This document shows, piece by piece, positions 44,848-53,887 of a stretch of DNA of 64,000 nt. Where the stretch lies: positions 62,001 to 126,000 of the forward strand of contig MPMR01000008.1 in assembly GCA_002238605.1 (NCBI GenBank), read 5' to 3'. Source of the stretch: BD2-11 clade cluster bacterium bin43. Lineage in GTDB: Bacteria > Gemmatimonadota > Gemmatimonadetes > Longimicrobiales > Gaopeijiaceae. The position numbers were made by a program, and so were the translations under genes. The stretch's first letter is position 1. Each line of letters opens with the position of its first letter. The notes below the pieces were generated by a model, which was given only the letters and a program-made list of their open reading frames with translations, searched no databases and had not been told where the DNA came from.

Positions 44848-45345
44848 TCAGGGCGGGTTCGACGAGGCGCGAGAATTCTCGCGCGACCCGTCCCCGGCGG
44901 CAAGCACCCGCTCCACCAGCGCTTCCTGGCGGCGGAAGAAGTCGCTCGCGAAGCGATCCTCCTCGGGGTGGTCGTACCCCATCGCGTGAAGGGTCCCGTG
45001 GATCGCGAGCCGCACCAGCTCTTCGTGCGCGCACAGGCCGAGTTCGGCCGCCTGGCGCAGGGCCTGCGGGTATCCGATGTAGATGTCGGCCAGCAGGGGC
45101 TCGCCCGGACCGTGCAGGGCAAACGAGATCACGTCGGTGACCCGGTCGCGGTCGAGGTAGTCGCGGTTCAGGTCCCGGATGCGGTCGTCTCCGACGAGGG
45201 TGAGCGAGATCTCGCCGTGCTTCGTTCCCTCGTCCGCGAGCGTCGCGCGTACTGCCCGGGCAAGCCCCAGCCGGGTTTTCGCACATGCCCCCGCTTCGGC
45301 CGCGGCCGCGAAGTCGACATCGACCAGCACCTCGGGCCCGGTCAC
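44848..45345 (-). CDS. ybeY: Endoribonuclease YbeY
   Basis: 165 residues. The metal site HGTLHAMGYDHPEED matches the HGxLHLxGYDH signature, preceded by LTLVGDDRIRDLNRDYLDRD and VTDVISF. It matures 16S rRNA ends and acts in ribosome quality control. The start is GTG 45345 behind CGGGGAA; the longer frame runs into the acidic repeats of the HD-domain gene. The order phoH-pgpH-ybeY is widely conserved. Confidence 0.95.
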   Translation of the reverse strand: MTGPEVLVDVDFAAAAEAGACAKTRLGLARAVRATLADEGTKHGEISLTLVGDDRIRDLNRDYLDRDRVTDVISFALHGPGEPLLADIYIGYPQALRQAAELGLCAHEELVRLAIHGTLHAMGYDHPEEDRFASDFFRRQEALVERVLAAGDGSRENSRASSNPP

Positions 45346-45361
45346 GGTTCCCCGGGGGGAA

Positions 45362-47746
45362 TCAGGCGGTGGGGGAGGACGGGGCGGCCGGGTCCTCCGC
45401 GGCCACGGCCGGATCGTCATCGTCGCCGGCCAGCGCGGCTCCGTCGTCATTGTCGGCCGAGATGGCTCCGTCGTCATCGCCGGCCGAGACGGCTCGGTCC
45501 TCATCGTCGCCGGGCGTGGCGGGAGCGTCCACACCGCCACGGGGCGGTGCGGCGTCAGCGGCGGGATTGCTGATGTGCTCCGTTTCCGGGTAGTCGACGC
45601 GGCGGTGATACATCGCCTCCAGCACCGTCGCAAACTGCTCCTTCACGAGCGAGACATGAGCGAAGGTGAGCGGCGCCTCGTCCAGCTGGCCCTCGGCCAC
45701 GCGGCTGTCGACGATCGCGTCGATCATGGCCCGGATGCGCTCCGGGGTTGGATCGCGCAAGGTGCGCGACGCCGATTCCACGGGGTCCGCCAGGAGCAGC
45801 ACCGCGGTCTCCCTGGACTGCGGCTTCGGCCCGGCGTAGTGGAACTCGGTTGCGTCAACGTCCTCTCCCCCGGCCTGCTCCAGCGCCTTGCCGTAGAAGT
45901 AGCCGATGCGCTGGGTGCCGTGGTGTTCCGCGATGAAGGCGGAGATGGCTGGCGGCAGCTTTTCCTGGCGGGCGAGCCGGAGTCCCTCGACCACGTGGCG
46001 ACGCAGGATGGCTGCCGAGATGGACGGCTCCAGCCGGTCGTGCGGGTTGACGCCCCCGTGCTGATTCTCGATGAAATACTGCGGCTCGAGCACCTTGCCG
46101 ACGTCGTGGTAGTACGTGCCCACCCGGCACAGAAGGCCGTTGGCGCCAATGGCGGTGCCCGCCGCCTCCGCCAGGTTGGCCACGTTGATGGTGTGGGCGT
46201 AGGTCCCCGGGGCCTCCATCGACAGGCGCTTGAGCAGCGTGCGGTTGGGATCCGCGAACTCGAGCAGGGTCTGATCGGTGGTGACGCCCGTGAACCATTC
46301 GAAGGCGGGCACGAAAAGGAGCGCCAGGCCCGCGCTCACGATGGCGTTTCCGGTGGTCCAGCCGATGGAGGGGAGCACCCCCGCGGCGGGCTGCATCCGG
46401 CTGAGCCACAGAGAGAGCGTGACGCAGGCGTAGGATGCCGCGATGATCGCGATGAAGGTCCAGCTCTGCGAGCGCCGGCGCACCACGCCTACGCTGAGCG
46501 CCGCCGCCCCCCCGCCGACCATGGTGGTCACCATCACGCTCACGCCCTGGAACGGCGTCAGCGACGCGGTGACGGCCGCCAGCACCAGCGCAAGCATGAG
46601 CGCGAGGCGTCCGTCCCACACCACCGCCACCGAAAGCGTCACGAAGGCTATGGGGAGCAGCTCGGGCGGGAAGATGGCGACCCGGGAAATGACGATTGCG
46701 GAAGCGAAGTAGGTGGCCAGCAACAGGGCCAGGAGCAGCATCCAGCGGAAGTTGGTGTACACCTCGCCGCGATAGGCCCAAAGCACGATCCAGAGCATCC
46801 CGAGCAGCAGCACCTGAAGGAGGTATACCCCGAGGGACGGCAGGAACCCCGTGGCGCTGGCGCCGAGCAGCCCGAGGGTGCGCAGCTGTTGCTCGTAGGC
46901 GCGCAGGCGGACCAGGTCTTCCTCCGTGACCTGCTGGTTTGCGCGCAGGATGGCCTCGCCGGCAAGCACGTTGCCGCGCGTGGTGACGACGGACTGGCGG
47001 GCGGCCGTGCGTCCGGCCGCCGTGGCTTCCTGGTTGGGCAGGTAGCTGAACTCGCGGAAGCGGATGAGCAGCAGACGCAGGATTTCGGTCGCCTCCGGGG
47101 AAGCATCCGGGGGGAGCAGTTCCACGGAGCGGTTGTACAGGTCGGTGGCCGTAAGCAGCCCCGCGGCCGGGACGAACCGTTCGCCGCCCTCCTCGAGTAC
47201 CGTGATGCGGTCACCCAGGTAGTCCCGCGTCGTCGCGTCGACGACACCGCCGGGGATGAGCTCCCGCGCGGCGCGCAGCCCGGCCCGGTGAATGGCTTCG
47301 CGGACTGCCGGGTCGCGCAGCATCTCCACCAGCGCCGGCGTTGCGGCGATGTTCTCCGCCGCGAGTACCGAATCGAGCGCGGCCGGCTCCCGCCCCAGGA
47401 TCTCCTCGACCGTGGCGAAGAAGCGGTTGAGGGCGTCGGCGGTGGAATCCCCCGCCTCCGGGCGGTAGCGGTAGATCATCGGCACGGCGGCGACCGCGGC
47501 GGCCCGGTCGCGCTCCAGCTCGGTCGCGGACTTTGGAACCGCGAACTCGACCTCGGCGATCAGGTCGTCGGTCGCGACCACCCCGGCCTCGTAGCCGCTC
47601 ACGTCCGCGACGCGAGGGTTGGGCGGGAACCCGACGGCCACGATGAGGGCGAGTCCGAGGAGCATCGCGACGCGCACGCCGTGGTGCACGACCGCCTCCG
47701 GCCACAGGCGCTCGGGCGGGCTCGAAAGGACGCGCCAGAGCTTCAC
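45362..47746 (-). CDS. 7TM-HD domain phosphohydrolase, PgpH-like
   Basis: 794 residues. An N-terminal helix (VRVAMLLGLALIVAVGF), a 7TMR-HDED extracellular domain (about 40-290) and seven membrane helices (about 300-500) lead to a cytoplasmic HD domain. The HD domain has HTINVANLAEAAGTAIG, YYHDVGKVLEPQYFIENQ and FIAEHHGTQRIGYFY. Characterised relatives (PgpH, Listeria) hydrolyse cyclic di-AMP; the activity here is inferred. It ends in a low-complexity acidic tail of about 45 residues built of Gly-Asp-Asp-Asp-type repeats. It overlaps phoH by 4 bases. Confidence 0.93.
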   Translation of the reverse strand: MKLWRVLSSPPERLWPEAVVHHGVRVAMLLGLALIVAVGFPPNPRVADVSGYEAGVVATDDLIAEVEFAVPKSATELERDRAAAVAAVPMIYRYRPEAGDSTADALNRFFATVEEILGREPAALDSVLAAENIAATPALVEMLRDPAVREAIHRAGLRAARELIPGGVVDATTRDYLGDRITVLEEGGERFVPAAGLLTATDLYNRSVELLPPDASPEATEILRLLLIRFREFSYLPNQEATAAGRTAARQSVVTTRGNVLAGEAILRANQQVTEEDLVRLRAYEQQLRTLGLLGASATGFLPSLGVYLLQVLLLGMLWIVLWAYRGEVYTNFRWMLLLALLLATYFASAIVISRVAIFPPELLPIAFVTLSVAVVWDGRLALMLALVLAAVTASLTPFQGVSVMVTTMVGGGAAALSVGVVRRRSQSWTFIAIIAASYACVTLSLWLSRMQPAAGVLPSIGWTTGNAIVSAGLALLFVPAFEWFTGVTTDQTLLEFADPNRTLLKRLSMEAPGTYAHTINVANLAEAAGTAIGANGLLCRVGTYYHDVGKVLEPQYFIENQHGGVNPHDRLEPSISAAILRRHVVEGLRLARQEKLPPAISAFIAEHHGTQRIGYFYGKALEQAGGEDVDATEFHYAGPKPQSRETAVLLLADPVESASRTLRDPTPERIRAMIDAIVDSRVAEGQLDEAPLTFAHVSLVKEQFATVLEAMYHRRVDYPETEHISNPAADAAPPRGGVDAPATPGDDEDRAVSAGDDDGAISADNDDGAALAGDDDDPAVAAEDPAAPSSPTA
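45411..45528. repeat. Acidic-tail tandem repeats in the 7TM-HD gene
   Basis: About four imperfect copies with spacings of 30, 27 and 27 bases encode Asp-rich units (GDDDGAIS, DNDDGAAL, GDDDDPAV) at the C-terminus. All spacings are multiples of three, so copy changes keep the frame. Confidence 0.7.
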
Positions 47747-48720
47747 CCCGGCTCCCCTTCCGAGGGGTCACTCTCGTACGCGCGGATGATGTGCTTCACG
47801 AGGCGATGGCGGATGACGTCGACCGCGTCGAGATAGACGAGCGCGATACCCTTCACCTCGCGGAGGATGTCCTCCACCTGGAGCAGACCCGAATCGGCCC
47901 GGCTGGGGAGGTCGATCTGGGTCTTGTCGCCGGTGATCACCACCCGCGAGTTCAGGCCCAGCCGGGTCAGGAACATCTTCATCTGGGCCCGGGTGGCGTT
48001 CTGGGCTTCGTCCAGGATGACGAAGGCGTCCGAGAGGGTTCGGCCGCGCATGTAGGCGAGCGGGGCGATCTCGATGGTGCGATCGTCGAGGGCACGGCGC
48101 ACGCGCTCGGACGGCATCATGTCCTCCAGCGCGTCGTAGAGCGGCCGCAGGTAGGGGTCGACCTTCTCCTGCAGGTCGCCGGGGAGGAAGCCCAGGTTCT
48201 CTCCCGCCTCCACCGCCGGGCGGGCCAGCACGATGCGCCGGACCCGCTTGCGGTAGAGGGCCTCGACCGCCTTGGCCACGGCCAGGTAGGTCTTGCCGGT
48301 TCCGGCCGGACCGATCGAAATGACGATTTCAAAGCGGTCGATGGCCTCGACGTAGCGCCGCTGTCCCTCGGAGCGCGGGCTGATCACCCGGCGTGACCCG
48401 GGCAGCGCGATGCGGGACGGCTCACCGGCGTCGGCGGCCGCGGACGGCTTGCCGGTCGCGCGCTCCTCGGCGAAACGGGCGATGTCGGAAGGGTCGAACG
48501 AGACCCTCATGCGCGCCAGCTCAATCATGTGGCGCACCACGGGTACGGCCCTCTCCACACCCTCGAGCGCGCCCGAGAGCAGCAGCCGGTCACCGCGCAG
48601 GATCACCCGGATGCCGAAGAGACGGGCCAGTCCCTGCATGTTGGCATCGTTGACGCCGGCCAGCAGGAGCGGATCGGCTCCTTCCGTATCGAGGCGGTGC
48701 TCCACCATGGTCTGGGTCAT
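47743..48720 (-). CDS. phoH: PhoH-family ATPase
   Basis: 325 residues. The N-terminal KH-like region (MQGLARLFGIRVILRGDRLLL) is followed by the PhoH ATPase core: Walker A SIGPAGTGKTYLAVAKAVEA, RIVLARPAVEAGENLGFLPG, Walker B FVILDEAQNATRAQMKMFL and VVITGDKTQIDLP. PhoH proteins are ATPases linked to RNA metabolism. It overlaps both aspS and the 7TM-HD gene by 4 bases. Confidence 0.96.
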   Translation of the reverse strand: MTQTMVEHRLDTEGADPLLLAGVNDANMQGLARLFGIRVILRGDRLLLSGALEGVERAVPVVRHMIELARMRVSFDPSDIARFAEERATGKPSAAADAGEPSRIALPGSRRVISPRSEGQRRYVEAIDRFEIVISIGPAGTGKTYLAVAKAVEALYRKRVRRIVLARPAVEAGENLGFLPGDLQEKVDPYLRPLYDALEDMMPSERVRRALDDRTIEIAPLAYMRGRTLSDAFVILDEAQNATRAQMKMFLTRLGLNSRVVITGDKTQIDLPSRADSGLLQVEDILREVKGIALVYLDAVDVIRHRLVKHIIRAYESDPSEGEPG

Positions 48721-50489
48721 GCGAGCTTCAGCGCCTCCAGCTCCGCTCTTCCCGGACGTCCGGGCGCGGCCTCGAAGAGCGCCCGCGCCGCGGTCGTCTT
48801 CGGGAACGCGACCACGTCTCTCAGGCTTGCGGCTCCCACGAAATGCTGGACGATGCGGTCCATCCCCAGGGCGATGCCTCCGTGCGGCGGGGCGCCCGAG
48901 CGCAGCGCCTGGAGGAGGAAGCCGAAGCGCTCTGCGATCTGGCGGTCGCCCAGCCCAAGCACCCGAAGCACGCGCTCCTGCAATGCCGCGTCGTGGATGC
49001 GCAGGCTGCCGGACCCCAGCTCCGCACCGTTATACACCAGGTCGTAGGCGCGTGCCCCGCACGACAGCGGAGCCGACTCCAGGCGAGGCAGGTCGGCCTC
49101 CGCCGGCATCACGAAGGGATGGTGGTTGAAGGTGATCCCCGCTCCGCCGGGAAGCGGGTCGAACAGCGGGAAGTCGAGCACCCACGCCCACGCGTGTTCC
49201 CTGTCGTGGGGCATGGCGGCCACTTCCCTCGCCCGCAGCCGCGCCGCTGCGAGCGCCGGCGAGGTGACGGAGTCCGCACCGGCGGCGGCGAGCGCCAGGT
49301 CGCCGGGACGCATGCCCAGGGCGTCGTAGTGCCCCTCGGCAAGGAAGCGAGCCAGCGGGCCGGCGCCGCCGCCCTCCGTGCGCTTCACCCAGAGCAGTCC
49401 GGGCGCACCGGCCTTCCTCGCGGCGGACTCGATCTTCCCCACCTGCTTGCGGGAGAGCGACCCGCCTCCCCGGACGCGCAGTCCGCGCACGCGCCCACCC
49501 CCGTCCAGCGCCGCGCGCGTGATACGGAAGTCCACATCCGCGAAAGGCTCCGACCAGTCCTCGATCTCGAGCCCGAAGCGGAGGTCGGGACGGTCGCTTC
49601 CGTAGCACTCCAGGGCATCCCGGTACGGCAGGCGCTGGAAGGGCGCCGGGGTACCCAGCCCGGCCACCTCCGAAAGGCGGACCATGAGCCCTTCGATCCA
49701 CGCCAGGAGATCCTCCGGCGCGATGAACGAGGCCTCTACGTCGATCTGGGTGAACTCGGGCTGCCGATCGGTGCGCTGGTCCTCGTCGCGGAAACAGCGC
49801 GCGATCTGGAAGTAGCGGTCGAACCCCGCCGTCATGAGGACCTGCTTGTAGATCTGCGGGCTCTGCGGCAGGGCGTAGAACTCTCCCGGGTGCACCCGGC
49901 TGGGCACCAGGAAGTCGCGCGCTCCCTCCGGCATCGGCTTCGTCAGGATCGGGGTCTCGATCTCGAGGAAGCCCAGCCGGTCGAGGTAGTTGCGGGTCTC
50001 GAGCACCAGCCGGTGACGCAGCTTCAGTGCGGCCTGCATGGGTGTGCGCCGCAGGTCAAGATGCCGGTGCAGAAGCCTCAGCTCCTCCGCCGGAGGCTCC
50101 TCCCCCGGGTTCTGGTGCACCGGGATGGCAGGCGTGTCGGCGTCTCCGAGCAGCTCGAAGCTCGTGGCCTGCAGCTCCACCGCGCCCGTCGCCATATCGG
50201 GATTGCGGGCTTCCGGGGGCCGCCGCACGACTTCGCCGCGCACCGCGATCACGTCTTCGGCGCCCAGTTTCCCCGCGGCGGCAAACGATTCCGGCTCCGT
50301 CCAGTCGGGGCCGAAGGACACCTGCACGATCCCCGAGCGGTCACGCAGGTCGATGAACACCATGCCTCCCAGGTCGCGGCGCCGATGCACCCAGCCGGCG
50401 AGGTGGTGCGTGCGGCCCGCGTCCTGCTCGCGAAGGCTTCCCGCCATGCGCGACCGCCAGAAAGTACGCTCCAGCTTCGGATCAGTCAT
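48717..50489 (-). CDS. aspS: Aspartate--tRNA ligase
   Basis: 590 residues with the bacterial insertion (GAD) domain. OB-fold GWVHRRRDLGGMVFIDLRDR, class II motif 2 FRDEDQRTDRQPEFTQIDVE, flipping-loop and motif 3 GIALGMDRIVQHFVG are present. The segment LPQSPQIYKQVLMTAGFDRY is typical of AspRS. It is the first gene of a seven-gene minus-strand operon reaching hutU. ATG 50489 adds about 14 residues to the usual N-terminus; ATG 50447 is an alternative. Confidence 0.97.
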   Translation of the reverse strand: MTDPKLERTFWRSRMAGSLREQDAGRTHHLAGWVHRRRDLGGMVFIDLRDRSGIVQVSFGPDWTEPESFAAAGKLGAEDVIAVRGEVVRRPPEARNPDMATGAVELQATSFELLGDADTPAIPVHQNPGEEPPAEELRLLHRHLDLRRTPMQAALKLRHRLVLETRNYLDRLGFLEIETPILTKPMPEGARDFLVPSRVHPGEFYALPQSPQIYKQVLMTAGFDRYFQIARCFRDEDQRTDRQPEFTQIDVEASFIAPEDLLAWIEGLMVRLSEVAGLGTPAPFQRLPYRDALECYGSDRPDLRFGLEIEDWSEPFADVDFRITRAALDGGGRVRGLRVRGGGSLSRKQVGKIESAARKAGAPGLLWVKRTEGGGAGPLARFLAEGHYDALGMRPGDLALAAAGADSVTSPALAAARLRAREVAAMPHDREHAWAWVLDFPLFDPLPGGAGITFNHHPFVMPAEADLPRLESAPLSCGARAYDLVYNGAELGSGSLRIHDAALQERVLRVLGLGDRQIAERFGFLLQALRSGAPPHGGIALGMDRIVQHFVGAASLRDVVAFPKTTAARALFEAAPGRPGRAELEALKLA

Positions 50490-50571
50490 GTAAGCCTGGG
50501 ATGAGAGCGAGTAGAATCCGATGACTCGGACATGCGGGGAGTGCTCGTCGAGAATCTCGCGAGCGGGGACG

Positions 50572-50592
50572 GAGGGGAACAGAGAACCCCTC
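50572..50592. promoter_or_regulatory. Inverted repeat in the aspS-rlmN divergent region
   Basis: GAGGGG, nine bases, CCCCTC. It follows a second palindrome CGAGA-A-TCTCG near 50550. The 50490-50709 gap must hold divergent promoters for aspS and rlmN; no clear -10/-35 pair or tRNA is seen. Function unknown. Confidence 0.3.
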
Positions 50593-50709
50593 TCCTGCGA
50601 AATCGCGCTAAGTTAGTCGGCGTGCGCCCCCGGCTCAAGCAAAGCGACTTCGCCTGTTTCCCGGACGGTGCCTGAGAACGAGCGTGCGGTGACTCCCCCC
50701 GGGACGGCC

Positions 50710-51792
50710 ATGGTGCGAAAAGCGAACGGCGACGAGCGCCCCGACCTGCTTGGCCTGGTCCCGGCGGAATTGCGCGAAACCTTGCGTCGCCACTTCCGGG
50801 AACGCGGGCAACCGAAGTTCCGTACCGGCCAGGTCGAACGCTGGGTGTTCCGCAACGATGCGCGCGGCTTTGGCGAGATGAGCGACCTGCCCGCGCAGGA
50901 ACGCGATGCCCTGGCCGCGGCCTTTCGTCTGCAGGAGCCCGCCACCGCCAGCGTTTCGGTTTCGCGCGACGGCACCGTGAAGCACCTGTGGCGGCTGTGG
51001 GACGGCGAGCTGGTGGAATCCGTGCTGATCCCCACCCGCTCCCGCCTCACCCTGTGCATCTCGTCGCAGGCGGGCTGCCCCCTGGGGTGCACCTTCTGCG
51101 CGACCGGCTGGTCGGGCTTCCGGCGCCAGCTGACCGCGGCCGAGATCGTGGCGCAGTACCGCGCCTCCCGGCGGTGGGCGCGCGCACGGGACATGGGCGA
51201 GATTTCCAACATCGTGTACATGGGGATGGGCGAACCGCTCGCCAACCCGCACGCTGTCCTGCCCTCGCTCACCATCCTGAACGGCGGCTACGAGGTCGGT
51301 GCGCGCCGGATCACGGTGTCGACCGTGGGCGTGGTGCCCGGCATCCGCTCGCTGGCCGAGCGCCCGGAGCAGTTCGGGCTCGCTCTCTCGCTGCACGCCC
51401 CGGAGTCCGAATTGCGCCGCGAGCTGATCCCGCTGGAGAAGCGCTATCCGCTGCCCGAGGTGAAGGCCGCCCTGGAACGATTCCGGCGGGTGCGCGGCCG
51501 GCGCATCACGCTCGAATACACGATGATCCGGGGGGTGAACGACGCCCTCGCGCTCATCCCTGCCCTGGCCGGCTTCGCGCGCGACATCCACGCCTTTGTG
51601 AACCTGATCCCGTTCAATCCGATTCCCTACCAGCCCGAGTGGCGTCCGAGCGTGCCCGCCAGGGTGCAGGCGTTCCGCAGGAAGCTGGAGGAGAGCGGAG
51701 TCGCGGCTATGGTGCGCGAGCCCCGCGGGCGCGACATCGACGCGGCGTGCGGGCAGTTGCGGGCAAGCCGGCTGGCGGTGCTCACCGGGTAG
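50710..51792 (+). CDS. rlmN: 23S rRNA (adenine-2503-C2)-methyltransferase / tRNA m2A37 methyltransferase RlmN
   Basis: About 360 residues. Radical-SAM motif CPLGCTFCATGWSGF; accessory N-terminal part KFRTGQVERWVFRNDARGF; SNIVYMGMGEPLAN; TVSTVGVVPGI; and NLIPFNPIPY. The C-terminal methyl-carrying Cys region appears as REPRGRDIDAACGQLR. It methylates A2503 of 23S rRNA and some tRNAs. ATG 50710 is preferred, but GTG 50668 in the same frame is possible. It is convergent with lepB. Confidence 0.95.
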   Translation: MVRKANGDERPDLLGLVPAELRETLRRHFRERGQPKFRTGQVERWVFRNDARGFGEMSDLPAQERDALAAAFRLQEPATASVSVSRDGTVKHLWRLWDGELVESVLIPTRSRLTLCISSQAGCPLGCTFCATGWSGFRRQLTAAEIVAQYRASRRWARARDMGEISNIVYMGMGEPLANPHAVLPSLTILNGGYEVGARRITVSTVGVVPGIRSLAERPEQFGLALSLHAPESELRRELIPLEKRYPLPEVKAALERFRRVRGRRITLEYTMIRGVNDALALIPALAGFARDIHAFVNLIPFNPIPYQPEWRPSVPARVQAFRRKLEESGVAAMVREPRGRDIDAACGQLRASRLAVLTG

Positions 51793-51903
51793 AACGTCCG
51801 GGGTCCCGGAACGCGAGGCGAGGGCGCCGCCCGGTGACCCGACGGCAGCTGGCGATCCAGGGGCGGATGAGCCGCGCCGAACCCCCTCGCCCCTCTCTCC
51901 GCG

Positions 51904-52638
51904 TCAGCGGATGCGGTCCCCGATGCGGTCCCAGCGAATGCGGCGGATCCATGGGAAGGGCGTCATGGCGCCGCGTTCGTACGAGTAGTAGATGAACATG
52001 GCCCGGCCCTCGAGCCGCCAGCCCTCCAGCAGCCCCCAGTAGCGCGAATCCTGGCTCTCGTCGCGGTTGTCGCCCAGCATGAAGTAGTTGTCGCCCGGGA
52101 TGATGATGGGACCCCAGTTGTCACGGCTGGGGCGATACGAGTCCGCATCCTCTCCGGGCACCAGGAACGGCGTCTGCCAGGTCATGCGGATGTCCGAGTG
52201 GTCCCCGCTCGCCGGGTTGTACTGTGCGTAGGGCTCATTCGCGACCGACCCGTTGATGTAGAGGGTCTTGTCGCGCATCTCCAGCGTGTCGCCGGGCAGG
52301 CCGATCAGGCGCTTCACCAGCATCATGTTCTCCTCGTGCGGTGGATCGAACACGAGGATGTCGAAGCGCTTCGGGCTCGAGTAGCCCGGGATGCGAAGCG
52401 AGGTGCCCGGGATGGGCGAGCCGATCGCGGCCCGGTTCACCACCAGGAAGTCGCCCAGCAGGAGCGTGTCCATCATCGAACCGGAGATGATGACGAAGGT
52501 CTGCAGGACGAAGGAACGGATCAGGAAGAAGAGGCCACCCCAGATGAGGAGGATGCGCAGCCATTCGCCGAGCGTCCCTTCGGATTGGTTGGGCTTCGCC
52601 CGGGCTCGCCGGCTCGGCTTGCGCTTCTTTTTGCTCAT
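51904..52638 (-). CDS. lepB: Signal peptidase I
   Basis: 244 residues. A Lys/Arg-rich start, one helix (LRILLIWGGLFFLIRSFVL), the catalytic Ser in IISGSMMDTLLLGDF, the catalytic Lys in MMLVKRLIGLPGD and box E LGDNRDESQDSRYWG are present. It cleaves signal peptides at the periplasmic face. ATG 52638 follows GGGGAA and overlaps the lytR_C stop (ATGA). Met follows the catalytic Ser-Met pair, giving SGSMMDT in place of the usual SGSMxPT. Confidence 0.95.
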   Translation of the reverse strand: MSKKKRKPSRRARAKPNQSEGTLGEWLRILLIWGGLFFLIRSFVLQTFVIISGSMMDTLLLGDFLVVNRAAIGSPIPGTSLRIPGYSSPKRFDILVFDPPHEENMMLVKRLIGLPGDTLEMRDKTLYINGSVANEPYAQYNPASGDHSDIRMTWQTPFLVPGEDADSYRPSRDNWGPIIIPGDNYFMLGDNRDESQDSRYWGLLEGWRLEGRAMFIYYSYERGAMTPFPWIRRIRWDRIGDRIR

Positions 52639-53183
52639 TGCTGGTTCCCCGCCTGGTTCAGACCTTCCGCCCACTCCCTGAGACGCGAGAGGACACCGCG
52701 CCAGCCCGGCTCGGGCGCGGGTACCGTAATCGTGTCCTGCGCGGGTTCAGCCATGCGCGCCGCCACGACGGAGGGATCCCAGGTGCTCCCGAGCAGCACC
52801 GTGATGTCGACGTAGGCGGTCGAGTCCGGCTCGTCGTGGAAGGTGGGGATGGCCAGGGCATCCGCCACCATCGACGCGAGGTCGACGCGTCCCAGCCGGG
52901 CCAGCACGACGGAGCTGTCCCGGTCGAACGCATCGGCGTTGCCGAATTCGACCACGTCGAAGCCGGCATCGCGCAGAAGTTCGGTGGCCGTTCGCGCCAT
53001 CCCCGCGACCCCACCCCCGTTGAGTACCTCGACGCGCACCCGCTCGCGCGGGTTTGCGATCACGTCGGCGGTCACGGGGGTCGTCTCGGGAGGCTCCCAC
53101 CACTGAAGCGCGGCGGAGCCCGCCAGCACCGCCAGTCCGCCGAGCACGGCCACCAGCGCGAGCCCGCGGAGCAGCCTAGCCAT
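52635..53183 (-). CDS. Membrane-anchored LytR_C-domain protein
   Basis: 182 residues. An N-terminal membrane anchor (LLRGLALVAVLGGLAVLAGS) is followed by a LytR C-terminal-type domain: VRVEVLNGGGVAGMARTATELL, GFDVVEFGNAD, VLARLGRVDLASMVADAL and DITVLLGSTWD. It lacks the LCP phosphotransferase domain that carries this module in LytR-CpsA-Psr proteins, so a sugar- or wall-related binding role is only inferred. It overlaps yqeK (8 bases) and lepB (4 bases). Confidence 0.85.
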   Translation of the reverse strand: MARLLRGLALVAVLGGLAVLAGSAALQWWEPPETTPVTADVIANPRERVRVEVLNGGGVAGMARTATELLRDAGFDVVEFGNADAFDRDSSVVLARLGRVDLASMVADALAIPTFHDEPDSTAYVDITVLLGSTWDPSVVAARMAEPAQDTITVPAPEPGWRGVLSRLREWAEGLNQAGNQQ

Positions 53184-53790
53184 GAGCCCGCACCCTCAGC
53201 AGCTCCAGGAAGGCGTCGGTTTCGGGCCGGACGGAACCGCCGAGCCCCCGCAGGTGCCTGCTGCGCGCGCCCGCCACCTCGAGGGCGACCTCGTCCAGTT
53301 CGGCGGGCATGCGTCGCCGGAGCGACCTCCGCCACTCTGCCCGAACCGCGCGGCCGGGCTCGAGGAAGTCCGCCGTGTAGAGCGCCACGCCCGCGGTGTC
53401 CAGGGCGGGATGACCGAGGGTGTGGAAGGCCACCGCGCACAGCAGGCCATCGTCCCCGACGCCCTCGCGGGCGAGCCGGCCGGCGGCGGCGGGGCCGTGC
53501 AGCAGCTTCCCCGGGAGGTCGGCGAACTCATCGTCCACCATCGCCTGCAGCTCGGCGGGATCGCCGTCTCTCAGGACATCGTGGAGATGCCCCAGCGCCG
53601 CCCATCGCACGATTTCGTCTTCGCATTCTGCGCGTTCTATTGCCCATTCGCGCATAAGGTTCGAAACCCGGGTCATGTGCCGGCGCCGGGAGTCGCCCGC
53701 CCGCGCCCAGGAGGGGAGAAGCCCGTCGGCGGCGCGAACGACGAGAGGATGGTTCCGGGGAGCAGCCATACAGGTCAGTAGATTGCGCAT
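53176..53790 (-). CDS. yqeK: YqeK-like HD-domain phosphohydrolase
   Basis: 204 residues. HMTRVSNLMREWA, the HD dyad in ALGHLHDVLRDG, KLLHGPAAAGRLARE, AVAFHTLGHPALD and YTADFLEPGR follow the YqeK order. Relatives hydrolyse diadenosine tetraphosphate to ADP. In many bacteria yqeK follows nadD and precedes rsfS; here it heads yqeK-lytR_C-lepB. Start ATG 53790 or 53769. It is divergent from the NFACT gene with a very short spacer. Confidence 0.82.
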   Translation of the reverse strand: MRNLLTCMAAPRNHPLVVRAADGLLPSWARAGDSRRRHMTRVSNLMREWAIERAECEDEIVRWAALGHLHDVLRDGDPAELQAMVDDEFADLPGKLLHGPAAAGRLAREGVGDDGLLCAVAFHTLGHPALDTAGVALYTADFLEPGRAVRAEWRRSLRRRMPAELDEVALEVAGARSRHLRGLGGSVRPETDAFLELLRVRAHG

Positions 53791-53887
53791 GGGGCCGGAA
53801 GGAATCAACCCCGGCGAGCGCCTTCCGGACCCCGACCCTTCTCCGCCGAGGGCGCGTTCACTCCCGGTTGCCGATAGCTTTGCGGTC

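Noticed and set aside
45179-47836. 885-codon plus-strand open frame opposite the 7TM-HD gene
   Set aside because: It is antisense to a well-supported gene and to ybeY. Its translation is His/Arg/Gly/Asp-rich without domains, as expected from GC-rich codon bias in a shadow frame.
50490-50709. Search for a T-box or tRNA in the aspS leader
   Set aside because: No tRNA-like cloverleaf, T-box sequence or antiterminator fold was seen; only small inverted repeats remain.
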